Origin: Flavobacterium rivuli WB 3.3-2 = DSM 21788
GTDB lineage: Bacteria > Bacteroidota > Bacteroidia > Flavobacteriales > Flavobacteriaceae
Length of the DNA stretch: 64,000 nt
Assembly: GCF_000378485.1 (NCBI RefSeq)
Contig: NZ_KB899972.1
Span: 203,772 to 267,771 of the forward strand
Direction of reading: 5' to 3'
A model generated the notes under the pieces. It ran no database searches. It was not told the DNA's origin and was given only the letters and a program-made list of their open reading frames with translations. The first letter of the stretch is position 1. Each line of letters begins with the position of its first letter. Below are positions 1 to 9,459 of this stretch, piece after piece. The position numbers and the translations under genes were made by a program.

Positions 1-1029
1 AAAGTTTGAGAAGTTTGAAGTGGACTGACGAATTATTAAGGTAGCGGGAATTTCAATCATTTCTACCCTTTTAATATTCGACTGGTTTTCCATCTCGTTA
101 AGAAGTATAGCAAAGGCATTCTCTGCAATTTCAGCAAGTGGCTGTGCTATAACGGTAATAGGAGGCGAGTAAAGCCTAAACAGGTCATGCTCATCAAAAC
201 ACACAACGGCAAAATCCTTACCTACTTTTAAATTGCTGCGCTGCATAGCCTCTAACCCTAATATAGCCAAATAGTTAGTGCAAAAAAATAAGGCGTTCAT
301 AGATGGATTGGCCTTATAAAATTTGGCCATTTCTATAACCATCCTTTCATTTTCGCCCGCTTTATAATCTATATTTAATATGTATTTTTTAAGCCCGGCC
401 TGCTCAATGGCGTCATTATATCCCTGTAGACGCCCGGCCATCTGGGTTTGATGAGAGTTTAGCGTAATGCAGCCCACATTTTTAAAACCATTGTTAATAA
501 CATGTTTAATTGCTGTTTGAGAGCTAAGCCTGTTATCTACCACAACATGGTTCATATTAGTTTCTGCAAAATGCCGGTCAAATAAAACTACAGGAATATT
601 CTTATTTTTCAGTTTAAGAATATCCTCTAAAGCGCCATCCGGTGGAGATATTATATAGCCGTCTACTTGCTTTTCCTGAAAAAAATCAAGCAAAGTGCTT
701 GTCTTTTCAGGATTATTTTCAGTACTGCTGTAAACAATTTTATAACCGCTCTTTGCAGCTCTTTCTTCTATCAGGCGGGCTATGCCAGAGAAAAACGGAT
801 TAGAAATATCCTCTACAAGTAATGCAATAGTATTGGTTTTCCCGGTCCTAAGACTCTGGGCAAGAGAACTTGGCCGATAATTTTTCTCTTCAATTATCCT
901 GAGCACCTTCTCTATTAATGCCGGGCTAACTTTATGGTCTGCTTTCCCGTTAAGAATAAAAGACACGGTCGTGGTAGATGTACCTGCAGCCGCTGCTATA
1001 TCTTTAATTGATATTTTATTCTTTTTCAT
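1..1029 (-). CDS. LacI-family transcriptional regulator (3' end cut by window edge)
   Basis: The frame is open from an ATG at 1029 to base 1 with no stop, about 343 codons, so nearly the whole of a usual 335-345 residue LacI-type protein is present. The N-terminus reads MKKNKISIKDIAAAAGTS, a typical LacI helix-turn-helix, followed by a hinge helix near residues 50-60 (SSLAQSLRTG) and a periplasmic-binding-protein-like ligand domain (LLVEDISNPFFSGIARLIEE). It should be a cytoplasmic sugar-responsive DNA-binding protein. It is divergent from two GH3 glycosidase genes, which suggests that it controls them. The effector is not predictable from the sequence. Confidence 0.93.
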   Translation of the reverse strand, partial: MKKNKISIKDIAAAAGTSTTTVSFILNGKADHKVSPALIEKVLRIIEEKNYRPSSLAQSLRTGKTNTIALLVEDISNPFFSGIARLIEERAAKSGYKIVYSSTENNPEKTSTLLDFFQEKQVDGYIISPPDGALEDILKLKNKNIPVVLFDRHFAETNMNHVVVDNRLSSQTAIKHVINNGFKNVGCITLNSHQTQMAGRLQGYNDAIEQAGLKKYILNIDYKAGENERMVIEMAKFYKANPSMNALFFCTNYLAILGLEAMQRSNLKVGKDFAVVCFDEHDLFRLYSPPITVIAQPLAEIAENAFAILLNEMENQSNIKRVEMIEIPATLIIRQSTSNFSNF

Positions 1030-1305
1030 TATTTATTAAATACTAACTTAATACGAGATTGCTTCTTTATGAGCCAATAATACAAATATACCTAAATCAT
1101 CACAGTATGTACCTATTAATTTTAAATTGCCAGGACATACAAAATTCCTTCCAAAACTATAATAATAAATGTATAGTAAACACTTTAAAACATCTTTAGA
1201 GATAAAACTTAAAACATCTTTAAAGTTTTACAGGATAATCAAAATACTGCATCAAAATTATTAAAACTATTTTAATTTTTGGATAAAAGTACATATAATA
1301 TTTGG

Positions 1306-1317
1306 TAAATCGATTTA
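1306..1317. promoter_or_regulatory. Candidate LacI-type operator
   Basis: TAAATCGATTTA is a perfect 12-base palindrome with a central CG step, the usual architecture of LacI/GalR operators. It lies 90 bases before the first GH3 gene, in the 377-base gap between it and the divergent LacI-type gene. The rest of this gap is AT-rich, and I see no other gene in it. Assignment to the neighbouring regulator is inference. Confidence 0.5.
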
Positions 1318-1406
1318 TCAAATGTAATATTGCTATTTATTTTAATCCCGCAGATGGCTTGTAAGTACTTAGCCATAAATTCATTCATTTTCATACAAAA
1401 AATACT

Positions 1407-3701
1407 ATGCTGCCTAAAAATAAAATTACACCACTCATTATAACGATTGCGACATTGTGCTTTGCAACTACAATAGGGCAAGCACAAGAAAAAACTAAGC
1501 TTATTAAACAGGATAACGAACAAAAGATAACAGCTTTAATGGCTAAAATGACCCTTGAAGAAAAAGTGGGCCAGATGAATCAGTACAATGGCTTTTGGGA
1601 TGTTACAGGCCCTGCGCCAAAAGAAGGTAATGCTGCTATAAAATATGAACACCTGCGCAAGGGCTGGATAGGGTCTATGCTAAGCGTGCGTGGTGTAAAA
1701 GAAGTTCGCGCCATACAAAAAATAGCTGTTGAAGAAACAAGGTTAGGCATACCGCTTATTATAGGCTTTGATGTTATACACGGTTACAAGACCCTCTCCC
1801 CCGTTCCGCTTGCCGAAGCAGCCAGTTGGGATATGGATGCAATAAAGCATAGTGCACAAGTAGCTGCAGATGAGGCATCGGCTTCCGGCATCAACTGGAC
1901 CTTTGGCCCTATGGTAGATATTAGCCGCGATGCGCGTTGGGGCCGCGTGATGGAAGGTGCCGGCGAAGACCCCTACCTGGGCAGTAAGGTCGCTTTTGCC
2001 AGGGTTAAGGGTTTCCAGGGAGATGACCTTTCTTTACCAAATACTATTGCTGCATGTGCCAAGCACTTTGCCGGTTATGGTTTTGCCGAGGCAGGCCGTG
2101 ATTACAATACTGTAGATGTAGGCAATGCAACCTTATATAATACCATATTGCCTCCTTTTAAAGCCGCTAAAGATGCAGGGGTACGCACCTTTATGAACTC
2201 TTTTAATATACTTAATGGCGTGCCTGCAACAGGTAACAGCTTTTTACAGCGAGAGATACTTAAAGGCAAATGGGGTTTTACAGGCTTTGTTGTAACAGAT
2301 TGGGCCTCTATACGTGAAATGATAACATGGGGATATGCAAAAGATGGTGCAGAGGCTTCTTTAAAAGCAGTTACTGCCGGTGCCGATATGGATATGGAAT
2401 CTCGTTTGTATGTAACCGAACTTGTTAAGCTTGTTAATGATGGTAAAGTAGATGTTAAGCTGATAGATGATGCGGTGCGCCGGATACTAAGGGTAAAATA
2501 TGAACTTGGACTGTTTGACGACCCGTACCGCTATTGCAACGAAAAGCGCGAAAGAACAACCATAAACAGCAAGGCAAATCACGAAGCTGTGCTTGATGTT
2601 GCCAGGAAATCTATAGTACTTTTAAAAAACGAAAATAGCCTTTTGCCGCTTAAAAAATCAGGACAGAAAATAGCATTAATAGGTGCGCTTGCCGCCGATA
2701 AAAACAGCCCGCTGGGAAGCTGGAGGATCGCCGGAGACGATAACTCTGCAATATCTGTATTAGAAGGGATGCAGCAATATAAAGGTAATGTACTTACTTA
2801 CGAAAAAGGAGCCCACCTTACTATTGGTAAAACTTCTTTTCAGCAGGAACTGGTTTTTAATACTACAGACAGAAGTGGTTTTGAAGCCGCTAAAAAAGCC
2901 GCTAAAGAGGCCAATGTTGTGGTAATGGTTTTGGGTGAGCATGGCTTTCAGAGTGGCGAGGGCCGCAGCCGTACTAACCTTGACCTGCCGGGGCTTCAGC
3001 AGGAATTGTTAGAAGAAATTTATAAAGTAAACCCCAATATAGTTTTAGTGCTTAACAATGGCCGTCCCCTTGCACTACCCTGGGCTGCAGCACATATACC
3101 TGCAATTGTTGAAGCATGGCACCTGGGCAGCGAAACCGGAAATGCCGTGGCACAGGTACTTTATGGCGATTATAACCCAAGTGGGAAATTACCTATGAGT
3201 TTTCCCAGAAACGTAGGCCAGATTCCTATTTATTACAACCAGCACAGTACCGGCAGGCCGGCAGACAGCGATAAAAATGTGTTTTGGTCGCATTATACAG
3301 ATGTGGAGAAAACTCCCCAGTTTGCTTTTGGCCACGGCCTTAGCTATACTACTTTTAAATATGGTATACCTAAGTTAAATAAAACAGTTTATTTAAAGGG
3401 CGAACCCGTACAAATAACTGTTGCTATTACTAATACAGGGAATTTTGATGGTAAAGAAGTAGCCCAACTATACATTCAGGATATTTCGGCCAGTTTATCA
3501 CGCCCCGTAAAAGAACTCAAAGGTTTTGAAATGGTATCGCTTAAAAAAGGAGAAACCAAAACCGTAAACTTTACGCTAACAGATACCGAACTTGGCTTTT
3601 ACAACAACGACGGTGACTTCCTGACAGAACCGGGAATATTTAAAATATTTGTAGGCACAGCCAGCGATAATGTACAGGAATTGCAATTTGAACTTAAATA
3701 A
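1407..3701 (+). CDS. bglX: Glycoside hydrolase family 3 beta-glucosidase (BglX-like), secreted
   Basis: A 764-residue GH3 enzyme predicted to remove beta-linked glucose from the non-reducing end of oligosaccharides in the periplasm. Residues 1-27 form a signal peptide ending ...IGQAQ. The N-terminal TIM barrel has the KHFAGYG motif and the nucleophile motif VVTDW with Asp298. It is followed by the alpha/beta sandwich domain (GSETGNAVAQVLYGDYNPSGKLP) and a C-terminal fibronectin-III-like domain from about residue 660. Length and order match E. coli BglX. A second GH3 gene follows 63 bases downstream, so the two are probably co-transcribed. The divergent LacI-type regulator probably controls them. 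The exact substrate is not decided by sequence. Confidence 0.93.
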   Translation: MLPKNKITPLIITIATLCFATTIGQAQEKTKLIKQDNEQKITALMAKMTLEEKVGQMNQYNGFWDVTGPAPKEGNAAIKYEHLRKGWIGSMLSVRGVKEVRAIQKIAVEETRLGIPLIIGFDVIHGYKTLSPVPLAEAASWDMDAIKHSAQVAADEASASGINWTFGPMVDISRDARWGRVMEGAGEDPYLGSKVAFARVKGFQGDDLSLPNTIAACAKHFAGYGFAEAGRDYNTVDVGNATLYNTILPPFKAAKDAGVRTFMNSFNILNGVPATGNSFLQREILKGKWGFTGFVVTDWASIREMITWGYAKDGAEASLKAVTAGADMDMESRLYVTELVKLVNDGKVDVKLIDDAVRRILRVKYELGLFDDPYRYCNEKRERTTINSKANHEAVLDVARKSIVLLKNENSLLPLKKSGQKIALIGALAADKNSPLGSWRIAGDDNSAISVLEGMQQYKGNVLTYEKGAHLTIGKTSFQQELVFNTTDRSGFEAAKKAAKEANVVVMVLGEHGFQSGEGRSRTNLDLPGLQQELLEEIYKVNPNIVLVLNNGRPLALPWAAAHIPAIVEAWHLGSETGNAVAQVLYGDYNPSGKLPMSFPRNVGQIPIYYNQHSTGRPADSDKNVFWSHYTDVEKTPQFAFGHGLSYTTFKYGIPKLNKTVYLKGEPVQITVAITNTGNFDGKEVAQLYIQDISASLSRPVKELKGFEMVSLKKGETKTVNFTLTDTELGFYNNDGDFLTEPGIFKIFVGTASDNVQELQFELK

Positions 3702-3764
3702 ACAAATTAATATAAGAGGCTGCTCATACTTTATAAGTGCCATCTGCATCAAACATTTGCTATC

Positions 3765-6212
3765 ATGAAAAAAATAAACAATAACAAATTTATAAAAGTG
3801 CCGTTGCTTACAGCACTTGTGCTTGCATCTTTAGGAACTAAAGCCGCAACCGGTCATGTGGGAGATCCTCCTGTACTAAAAATTGAAGGGCTGGAATTTA
3901 GCGACCTTAACCGTAACGGTAAGCTTGATAAATATGAAGATTACCGCCTTAGCCTTGAAGAACGCATTAATGATTTGGTAAGCCAGATGACCGATGAAGA
4001 AAAGGCAAACTTTTTAACAGGGACAGGAAAACCCGGTAATGATGGGTTAACAGCCGTGATAGGATCTGTAGAGGGGCGTGTACCCGGTGCTGCCGGAGTT
4101 ACATATGCTATAGAAAGGCTTGGCATTCCCGGTGTAACCCTTGCCGATGGCCCTGCAGGATTGCGCATAAAACCTGTTCGTGATAATGATGCCAATACGT
4201 ATTACTGTACCGCTTTCCCTGTAGGCACATCGCTTGCCAGTACCTGGAATACAGCACTTATAGAAAGTGTGGGTACCGCCATAGGCAGCGAAACAAAAGA
4301 CTATGGTGTTGATGTGCTCCTTGCCCCTGCCCTTAATATTCATCGTAACCCGTTGTGCGGCCGTAATTACGAATATTATTCTGAAGACCCTTTAATATCA
4401 GGCAAAATTGCCGCCGCAATGGTAAGGGGCATACAGAGTAATGGTGTGGGTACAAGTATAAAACACTTTGCAGCAAACAATCAGGAAACAAGCCGGTTTT
4501 CTATTAACGAACACATAAGCAAAAGGGCACTACGCGAAATTTACCTGCGCAATTTTGAAATTGCCATAAGAGAGTCGCAACCCTGGACGGTTATGAGCAG
4601 CTACAATCTTATAAACGGTACATATACATCTGAAAGGAAAGATTTACTTACCGATGTGCTTCGTGACGAATGGGGATACAAAGGCATTGTTATGACCGAC
4701 TGGTATGGTGGTTATGCCGCTCTAACAGCATTAGTGGGCAGAACGAGCGATGTAACCACACAATTAACTGCCGGTAACGACTTGCTTATGCCGGGCATGA
4801 AAGAGCAAAGGGCATCTATTATAGAGAACCTTAAAAGTGGCAAACTAAGTAAGGAAGCTGTTGATGCCTGCGTAAAAAGAATGTTGGAACTGGTAATGAA
4901 ATCACCAACTACAAAAAAAATTCCGTACAGCAATAAACCTAATCTTACTGCTAATGCAGCCATAACCCGCAGTGTTGCTACAGAGGGTATCATACTCCTA
5001 AAAAATGAGGGCAATGCCTTGCCTTACACAAGCAAAACAAATTCGGTTGCTGCATTTGGGGTTACGTCGTATGCCTTTATTTCGGGCGGTACAGGCAGTG
5101 GCGATGTTAACGAAGCCTATACAGTATCGCTGCTTGACGGACTTAAAAATGCAGGTTATAAAGTAGATGAACCCCTTAGGGCAATATACCAGCCTTATAC
5201 AGATAAAGTAAAAGGCATAGAAGATGCCCGACGCAAAAAAGAAGGCAAACTTACCACCCACAAAAGGTTACCCGAAATGGGATTTACAACAGCAGAGCTT
5301 AATGAAAAAGCAGCATTCGACGATCTTGCTATTATTACCATAGGCCGTAATAGTGGCGAAGGCAGTGACCGTGTGGTGGATAACGACTTTAACCTGGGCG
5401 AAGATGAGCATAAATTAATAGAAGATGTAGCGAAAGCCTTTCATGCCAAAGGTAAAAAAGTGGTAGTGATACTTAACATTGGCGGGGTTATAGAAACTGC
5501 AAGCTGGAAAGATAAGGTAGATGCCATACTCCTGGCATGGCAGCCGGGACAGGAAGGCGGTAACTCTGTAGCCGATGTTTTTGGCGGAAAAGTTAACCCG
5601 TCTGGAAGGCTTACCATGACATTTCCTGTAAAATATGAAGACACTCCATCGGCAAAAAACTGGCTGGGTACGCCAAAAGAAGCCCCTAAAGACGTAAACT
5701 ATCAGGAAGGTATTTATATAGGTTACCGCTATTATGATACTTTTAAAGTAAAACCGTCGTTTGAATTTGGTTTCGGGAAATCATACACCAGTTTTGATTA
5801 TAGTACTGTAAAGTTATCATCTAAAACATTTAACGATAATGTAACCGTATCTGTAACGGTAAAAAACACAGGCAAAGTTGCCGGTAAAGAGGTGGTACAA
5901 CTATATGTTTCGGCACCTGCCAAAACGTTGGATAAACCTAAGCAGGAACTTAAGGCTTTTGGTAAAACCAAAACACTTGCGCCGGGCGAAAGTGAAACGC
6001 TAACTTTTACATTAACAGCAAAAGACATTGCATCGTTTACAGAAAGCAAAAGCGCATGGATTGCAGAGGCCGGAAGCTATACAATTAAAGCATCTGCCTC
6101 ATCGGCTGCAGCCGGAAAAACAGTTACGTTTACTGTCCCGAAAGAAATTGTAGCCGAAAAAGTACATGACTCTTTTGCAGCAGATGTAAAATTTGAAGAT
6201 TTAAAACCATAG
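3765..6212 (+). CDS. Glycoside hydrolase family 3 protein, secreted
   Basis: 815 residues with a signal peptide (about 1-27, ending GTKA). An unusual short segment follows, DLNRNGKLDKYED, which looks like an EF-hand or dockerin-type calcium loop. Then come the GH3 barrel with KHFAANNQ and the nucleophile motif VMTDW (Asp312), the second alpha/beta domain (LAWQPGQEGGNSVADVFGGK) and a fibronectin-III-like domain from about residue 680. The general family reaction is beta-glucoside or beta-xyloside hydrolysis. It is only moderately similar to the preceding GH3 protein, so the two probably act on different linkages of one glycan. It probably shares that gene's transcript and is closed by the hairpin at 6236. 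Confidence 0.92.
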   Translation: MKKINNNKFIKVPLLTALVLASLGTKAATGHVGDPPVLKIEGLEFSDLNRNGKLDKYEDYRLSLEERINDLVSQMTDEEKANFLTGTGKPGNDGLTAVIGSVEGRVPGAAGVTYAIERLGIPGVTLADGPAGLRIKPVRDNDANTYYCTAFPVGTSLASTWNTALIESVGTAIGSETKDYGVDVLLAPALNIHRNPLCGRNYEYYSEDPLISGKIAAAMVRGIQSNGVGTSIKHFAANNQETSRFSINEHISKRALREIYLRNFEIAIRESQPWTVMSSYNLINGTYTSERKDLLTDVLRDEWGYKGIVMTDWYGGYAALTALVGRTSDVTTQLTAGNDLLMPGMKEQRASIIENLKSGKLSKEAVDACVKRMLELVMKSPTTKKIPYSNKPNLTANAAITRSVATEGIILLKNEGNALPYTSKTNSVAAFGVTSYAFISGGTGSGDVNEAYTVSLLDGLKNAGYKVDEPLRAIYQPYTDKVKGIEDARRKKEGKLTTHKRLPEMGFTTAELNEKAAFDDLAIITIGRNSGEGSDRVVDNDFNLGEDEHKLIEDVAKAFHAKGKKVVVILNIGGVIETASWKDKVDAILLAWQPGQEGGNSVADVFGGKVNPSGRLTMTFPVKYEDTPSAKNWLGTPKEAPKDVNYQEGIYIGYRYYDTFKVKPSFEFGFGKSYTSFDYSTVKLSSKTFNDNVTVSVTVKNTGKVAGKEVVQLYVSAPAKTLDKPKQELKAFGKTKTLAPGESETLTFTLTAKDIASFTESKSAWIAEAGSYTIKASASSAAAGKTVTFTVPKEIVAEKVHDSFAADVKFEDLKP

Positions 6213-6235
6213 TGAAATTAATATTATCACCATAT

Positions 6236-6270
6236 AAAAGGCCTGGTTTCTACTGTAAATCCAGGCTTTT
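6236..6270 (+). terminator. Terminator-like hairpin after the GH3 pair
   Basis: Arms AAAAGGCCTGG and CCAGGCTTTT pair over ten bases with one bulged G. The loop is 14 bases, and the hairpin lies 24 bases after the stop codon of the second GH3 gene. Confidence 0.6.
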
Positions 6271-6523
6271 GTATAATCATTCAAAAAAAATTTAAAGAAT
6301 GGCAACACGATTTTGAACAGGTTGACATTATTTATAAACAAATAATAATTATTATATCTCTTGAATATTAGTAAACTAATCTGATAACATTAAACATATT
6401 ATCATCAATAAATTTTGTAAGAATTTTTTAACAAAATTAAATATGTTTCTTTTAAAAAAGCAGGCGTATTATTTTTTTGCTAAATATTGCACCATCACAT
6501 TCCACTATTAAAAAAAGTAGTAA

Positions 6524-6548
6524 TTTAGATTAAGAAATTAAATCTAAA
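6524..6548. promoter_or_regulatory. Inverted repeat just before the RimK-like gene
   Basis: TTTAGATT and AATCTAAA form 8-base arms with a 9-base spacer, ending one base before the ATG at 6550. It could be an operator or a 5' mRNA hairpin that affects initiation. The AT-rich context means chance cannot be excluded. Confidence 0.3.
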
Positions 6549-6549
6549 A

Positions 6550-7926
6550 ATGCACGAAAAAGTAATAGTAGGAAGCGAAGAATGGTGCTCCTTCCCGGAA
6601 CTTGGAATACCCACCATTAAAGCACGTGTAGACTCTGGCGCAAAAACATCGGCACTGCATGCCATAAACATTGCCCCTTTTGAGAAAGATGGAGAAAACT
6701 GGGTAAAGTTTGACATAAATCCTATACAAAATAACTCTAAAACCGTTATACATTGCCAGGCTCCGCTGGTAGATAAGCGTGTGGTAAAAAGCAGCAGCGG
6801 CTACCGTGAACAGCGTTATGTTATAAGGTCGCAGATACAGGTGGGCGAAATTAACTGGGAAGCAGAATTTACGCTAACCAACCGTGACTCTATGGGTTTC
6901 AGGATGCTTTTAGGCCGCGAAGCAATGAGCGGAAGATTACTGGTAGACCCCGAACAAAAATACTTATTGGGCCAGCCAACACGCGAAAAACTACTCGAAT
7001 ATTACGAAAAAGGCGAAGAGCCCAAGCGCGGCCTGCGCATAGGTGTGCTTGCCAGCAACCCGGAACTGTACAGCAACAAGCGCATCATGGAAGCCGGAGA
7101 AGCCCGCGGCCACGAAATGCATTTTTTAAACCTTAAGTACTGCTACATGAAGCTGGATGCTGATACTCCTGAAATACACTACAGGGGCGGCCGCGTACTT
7201 AATGATTTTGATGCTGTTATACCCCGCATACGCCCAAGCATGACGTTTTACGGCTGTGCATTAACGCGCCACTTTGAAGCACTTAAGGTATTTTGCTTAA
7301 ACTCTGCAATGGCTATAAGCCAAAGCCGCGACAAATTATATTCGCTACAATTACTGCTTAACAGCGGTATAGATATCCCTACTACAGGTTTCGCTAATTC
7401 TCCGCTTGATACTAACGACCTTATTAAAATGGTAGGTGGTTCCCCGCTTATTGTTAAACTGTTAGAAGGTACGCAGGGTAAAGGAGTAGTACTTGCCGAA
7501 ACTAAAAAAGCCGCAGAGAGCGTTATAAATGCTTTTAAAAGCCTAAATGCCAATATATTAGTTCAGGAATTTATAAAAGAGGCTAATGGTAAAGACATTC
7601 GCTGTTTTGTTATAGACGGCAAAGTAGTAGCTGCTATTCAGCGTGAAGCGTTGCCGGGAGAATTCCGTGCTAACATTCACCTTGGCGGTACAGCCTCTAT
7701 AATTAAGGTTACTGCCGATGAAAAGCGTATTGCCATAAGGGCTGCCAAAGCCATGAACCTGAAAGTGGCGGGTGTAGATATCATCCGCTCGGCAAAAGGG
7801 CCATTACTATTAGAAGTAAACTCATCGCCGGGACTTGAAGGTATTGAAGGCGCAACCCATAAAGACATTGCCGGAGAAATGATACGTGCCATAGAACGTA
7901 ACTTTAAATGGACTAACGTAGTATAA
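6550..7926 (+). CDS. rimK: Retropepsin-like protease/RimK-type ATP-grasp ligase fusion
   Basis: 458 residues in two domains. Residues 1-145 resemble the RimB / putative ATP-dependent zinc protease family (PF05618), which has a retropepsin-like fold. The aspartic-protease-like motif is [12 protein letters not shown], with Asp28, followed by a [10 protein letters not shown] segment. Residues 160-458 are a RimK ATP-grasp ligase, with [13 protein letters not shown] and the Mg-binding [12 protein letters not shown] near the end. RimK adds glutamate residues to the C-terminus of ribosomal protein S6 in gamma-proteobacteria. The target here is unknown. Joining a ligase and a probable protease suggests addition and trimming of a peptide tag by one polypeptide. 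It is followed 6 bases later by a DUF1304 gene. Confidence 0.9.
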   Translation: MHEKVIVGSEEWCSFPELGIPTIKARVDSGAKTSALHAINIAPFEKDGENWVKFDINPIQNNSKTVIHCQAPLVDKRVVKSSSGYREQRYVIRSQIQVGEINWEAEFTLTNRDSMGFRMLLGREAMSGRLLVDPEQKYLLGQPTREKLLEYYEKGEEPKRGLRIGVLASNPELYSNKRIMEAGEARGHEMHFLNLKYCYMKLDADTPEIHYRGGRVLNDFDAVIPRIRPSMTFYGCALTRHFEALKVFCLNSAMAISQSRDKLYSLQLLLNSGIDIPTTGFANSPLDTNDLIKMVGGSPLIVKLLEGTQGKGVVLAETKKAAESVINAFKSLNANILVQEFIKEANGKDIRCFVIDGKVVAAIQREALPGEFRANIHLGGTASIIKVTADEKRIAIRAAKAMNLKVAGVDIIRSAKGPLLLEVNSSPGLEGIEGATHKDIAGEMIRAIERNFKWTNVV

Positions 7927-7932
7927 CTAATT

Positions 7933-8295
7933 ATGATTGTAGCCACTGTAATAATAGCTTTTGTTGCCATAATCCATATTTATATAATGTGGCTCGAAAT
8001 GTTTGCATGGACTACACTAGCAAGAAAAGTTTTTCGTACTTTACAACCAGATATGTTTGAGAAAACAAAGTCTATGGCGGGAAATCAGGGGCTTTACAAT
8101 GGCTTCCTGGCAGCAGGGCTTATATGGTCTTTATTAATAAATGATGCTGAATGGAGTGCTAATATTGCCTCATTTTTTCTGGGCTGCGTTTTAGTGGCCG
8201 GAATATATGGAGCAGCCACAGTGCAGAAAAAAATATTATATGTACAGGCAGTCCCTGCTATAGTGGGGCTGCTTGCTAATTATTTTAAAATATAG
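7933..8295 (+). CDS. DUF1304 family membrane protein
   Basis: 120 residues with four predicted membrane helices (about 3-20, 50-68, 75-92 and 98-117). The conserved family features are an HIYIMWLEMF segment after helix 1 and NQGLYNGFLAAGL in helix 2. DUF1304 proteins are small inner-membrane proteins of unknown function. The gene begins 6 bases after the RimK-like gene and is followed 5 bases later by another small membrane protein, so 6550-8908 is probably one transcript. Confidence 0.85.
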   Translation: MIVATVIIAFVAIIHIYIMWLEMFAWTTLARKVFRTLQPDMFEKTKSMAGNQGLYNGFLAAGLIWSLLINDAEWSANIASFFLGCVLVAGIYGAATVQKKILYVQAVPAIVGLLANYFKI

Positions 8296-8300
8296 CGAAG

Positions 8301-8498
8301 ATGAAAAATAAAGGGTTGCTCATACTAATGCTCGCAGGAATGGTGGTTGTAATTGTGGGTGCTTTATTCAGGATAATGCACTGGCCGGGTTCAACAGTTA
8401 TACTTATTGCCGGCCTTGCTGCCGAGGTTATAGCACTTGCTAAATTGGTTATCAGGTCACTAATGGCTCCGTCGCCTACTAAAAATAATAAAATATGA
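8301..8498 (+). CDS. Small two-helix membrane protein, GldL-hairpin-like
   Basis: 65 residues, almost entirely two membrane helices joined by a short turn with the motif LFRIMHWPG (Arg24, His27). Helix 2 contains a buried glutamate (Glu42, in GLAAEVIALAK). The pattern of a basic residue, then histidine, then a glutamate in helix 2 resembles the N-terminal hairpin of GldL, the proton-channel motor subunit of gliding and type IX secretion. The cytoplasmic coiled coil of GldL is absent. Four more FK(I/L)MHWP hairpins would be compared with it; three are encoded at 35.5-36.5 kb. Its stop codon overlaps the next ATG (ATGA). The relation to GldL is inference from pattern. Confidence 0.7.
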   Translation: MKNKGLLILMLAGMVVVIVGALFRIMHWPGSTVILIAGLAAEVIALAKLVIRSLMAPSPTKNNKI

Positions 8499-8908
8499 TT
8501 CAAAAAATTACATTTATAGCTTTTACACTACTACTCTCTTTTTTTACTAATGCACAGGAAAAAACATGCTCAAAATTTAAGGAGGGAACTTTTAAAGTAA
8601 CCGACCCCACCAGTAAAAAAATATGCTACATAACCCGTAAGGGCAACGTGCAGACTGAAAAAATGGAAAATGCCGAAGAGGTATATGATTTTGATATTGT
8701 GTGGATAGATGACTGTACGTATACCGTTAGCCCTACCCCTGCCACAGCAGCACGCATTAAAGATATTAATAAGGCGGGTACTATGACGGTTATGATTACA
8801 CGGGCAAAAGACAGCTCTTATGTGCAACGCATAAAAATTGCTAACAAACCTAAATTTAGGCGTGAGGATAAAGTGTACCTGGTTAAAAATGAAGAAAATA
8901 AAGGCTGA
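8495..8908 (+). CDS. Secreted protein of unknown function
   Basis: 137 residues with a signal peptide (about 1-20, ending FTNAQ), so periplasmic or exported. The mature part has a cysteine near its start (EKTCSKFKEG), a second in KKICYITRKG and a third in DDCTYTV. This type of protein is common in Flavobacteriaceae and has no known function. It overlaps the preceding gene by four bases, which indicates translational coupling. I recognise no catalytic motif. Confidence 0.75.
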   Translation: MIQKITFIAFTLLLSFFTNAQEKTCSKFKEGTFKVTDPTSKKICYITRKGNVQTEKMENAEEVYDFDIVWIDDCTYTVSPTPATAARIKDINKAGTMTVMITRAKDSSYVQRIKIANKPKFRREDKVYLVKNEENKG

Positions 8909-8972
8909 TTACTGTCTTATTTCCCTCCCTTTATTGTCCGTTTTACATAGTATCGGGATAGATTGTAACTTT

Positions 8973-8980
8973 TATCTTTG
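8973..8980 (+). promoter_or_regulatory. -7 element (TATCTTTG) of the DUF1801 gene
   Basis: TATCTTTG matches the Bacteroidota -7 consensus TAnnTTTG and ends 11 bases before the ATG at 8992. No TTG is seen at the best upstream spacing, so this is a partial match. Confidence 0.45.
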
Positions 8981-8991
8981 ATAAAAAATCT

Positions 8992-9408
8992 ATGGCTAAA
9001 GTTAAACTTTCAGATTCAGATTTGGTTACACAATATATTACAACCTCAGCACATCCTTTAGCCGATGTGATGCAGGCTTTGCGCGAAGTAATTTTAAGTA
9101 CTGATGAAGGTATCAGCGAACAAATAAAATGGAACTCACCAGCCTTTTACTACAATGGCGTTATGGCTAGTTTTAATGCCAAAGAATACAAACGCGATAT
9201 TGTAGTTTTTAACCTTCGCAAAAACAATTATATTCTTCTTATTTTTCCAACAGGGGCAACTATAAATGATACTTCAGGATTATTTGAGGGCAGTTATGCC
9301 GATGGCCGCCGTATGGTAACCATAACCGGTATGGATAATCTTACTTCTAAAAATGACGATCTTCAAACTGTGCTGAGGCAATGGCTGGCACAGGTAGAAA
9401 AGCCTTAA
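8992..9408 (+). CDS. DUF1801 domain protein
   Basis: 138 residues matching the DUF1801 (YdhG-like) family along its whole length. The features are an N-terminal helix pair around LADVMQALREVIL, the conserved core EQIKWNSPAFYYNG and a beta-rich C-terminal half. It is a predicted small cytoplasmic protein with a fold related to iron-chaperone or frataxin-like proteins, and its role is unknown. It has its own -7 element and stands alone on the plus strand. Confidence 0.85.
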   Translation: MAKVKLSDSDLVTQYITTSAHPLADVMQALREVILSTDEGISEQIKWNSPAFYYNGVMASFNAKEYKRDIVVFNLRKNNYILLIFPTGATINDTSGLFEGSYADGRRMVTITGMDNLTSKNDDLQTVLRQWLAQVEKP

Positions 9409-9459
9409 CAAAATTAAGATTATCAGTAATATTTTAAGGCAAGGTTAACCTATAATCTA

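Larger units (their letters stand above)
6213..6549. other. Intergenic gap of 337 bases
   Basis: AT-rich sequence with a terminator-like hairpin at its start and an inverted repeat at its end, both listed separately. No open reading frame or RNA gene was recognised in the middle part. Confidence 0.6.

Noticed and set aside
4047..4343. A 98-residue minus-strand open frame within the second GH3 gene
   Set aside because: Antisense shadow of a conserved catalytic domain.
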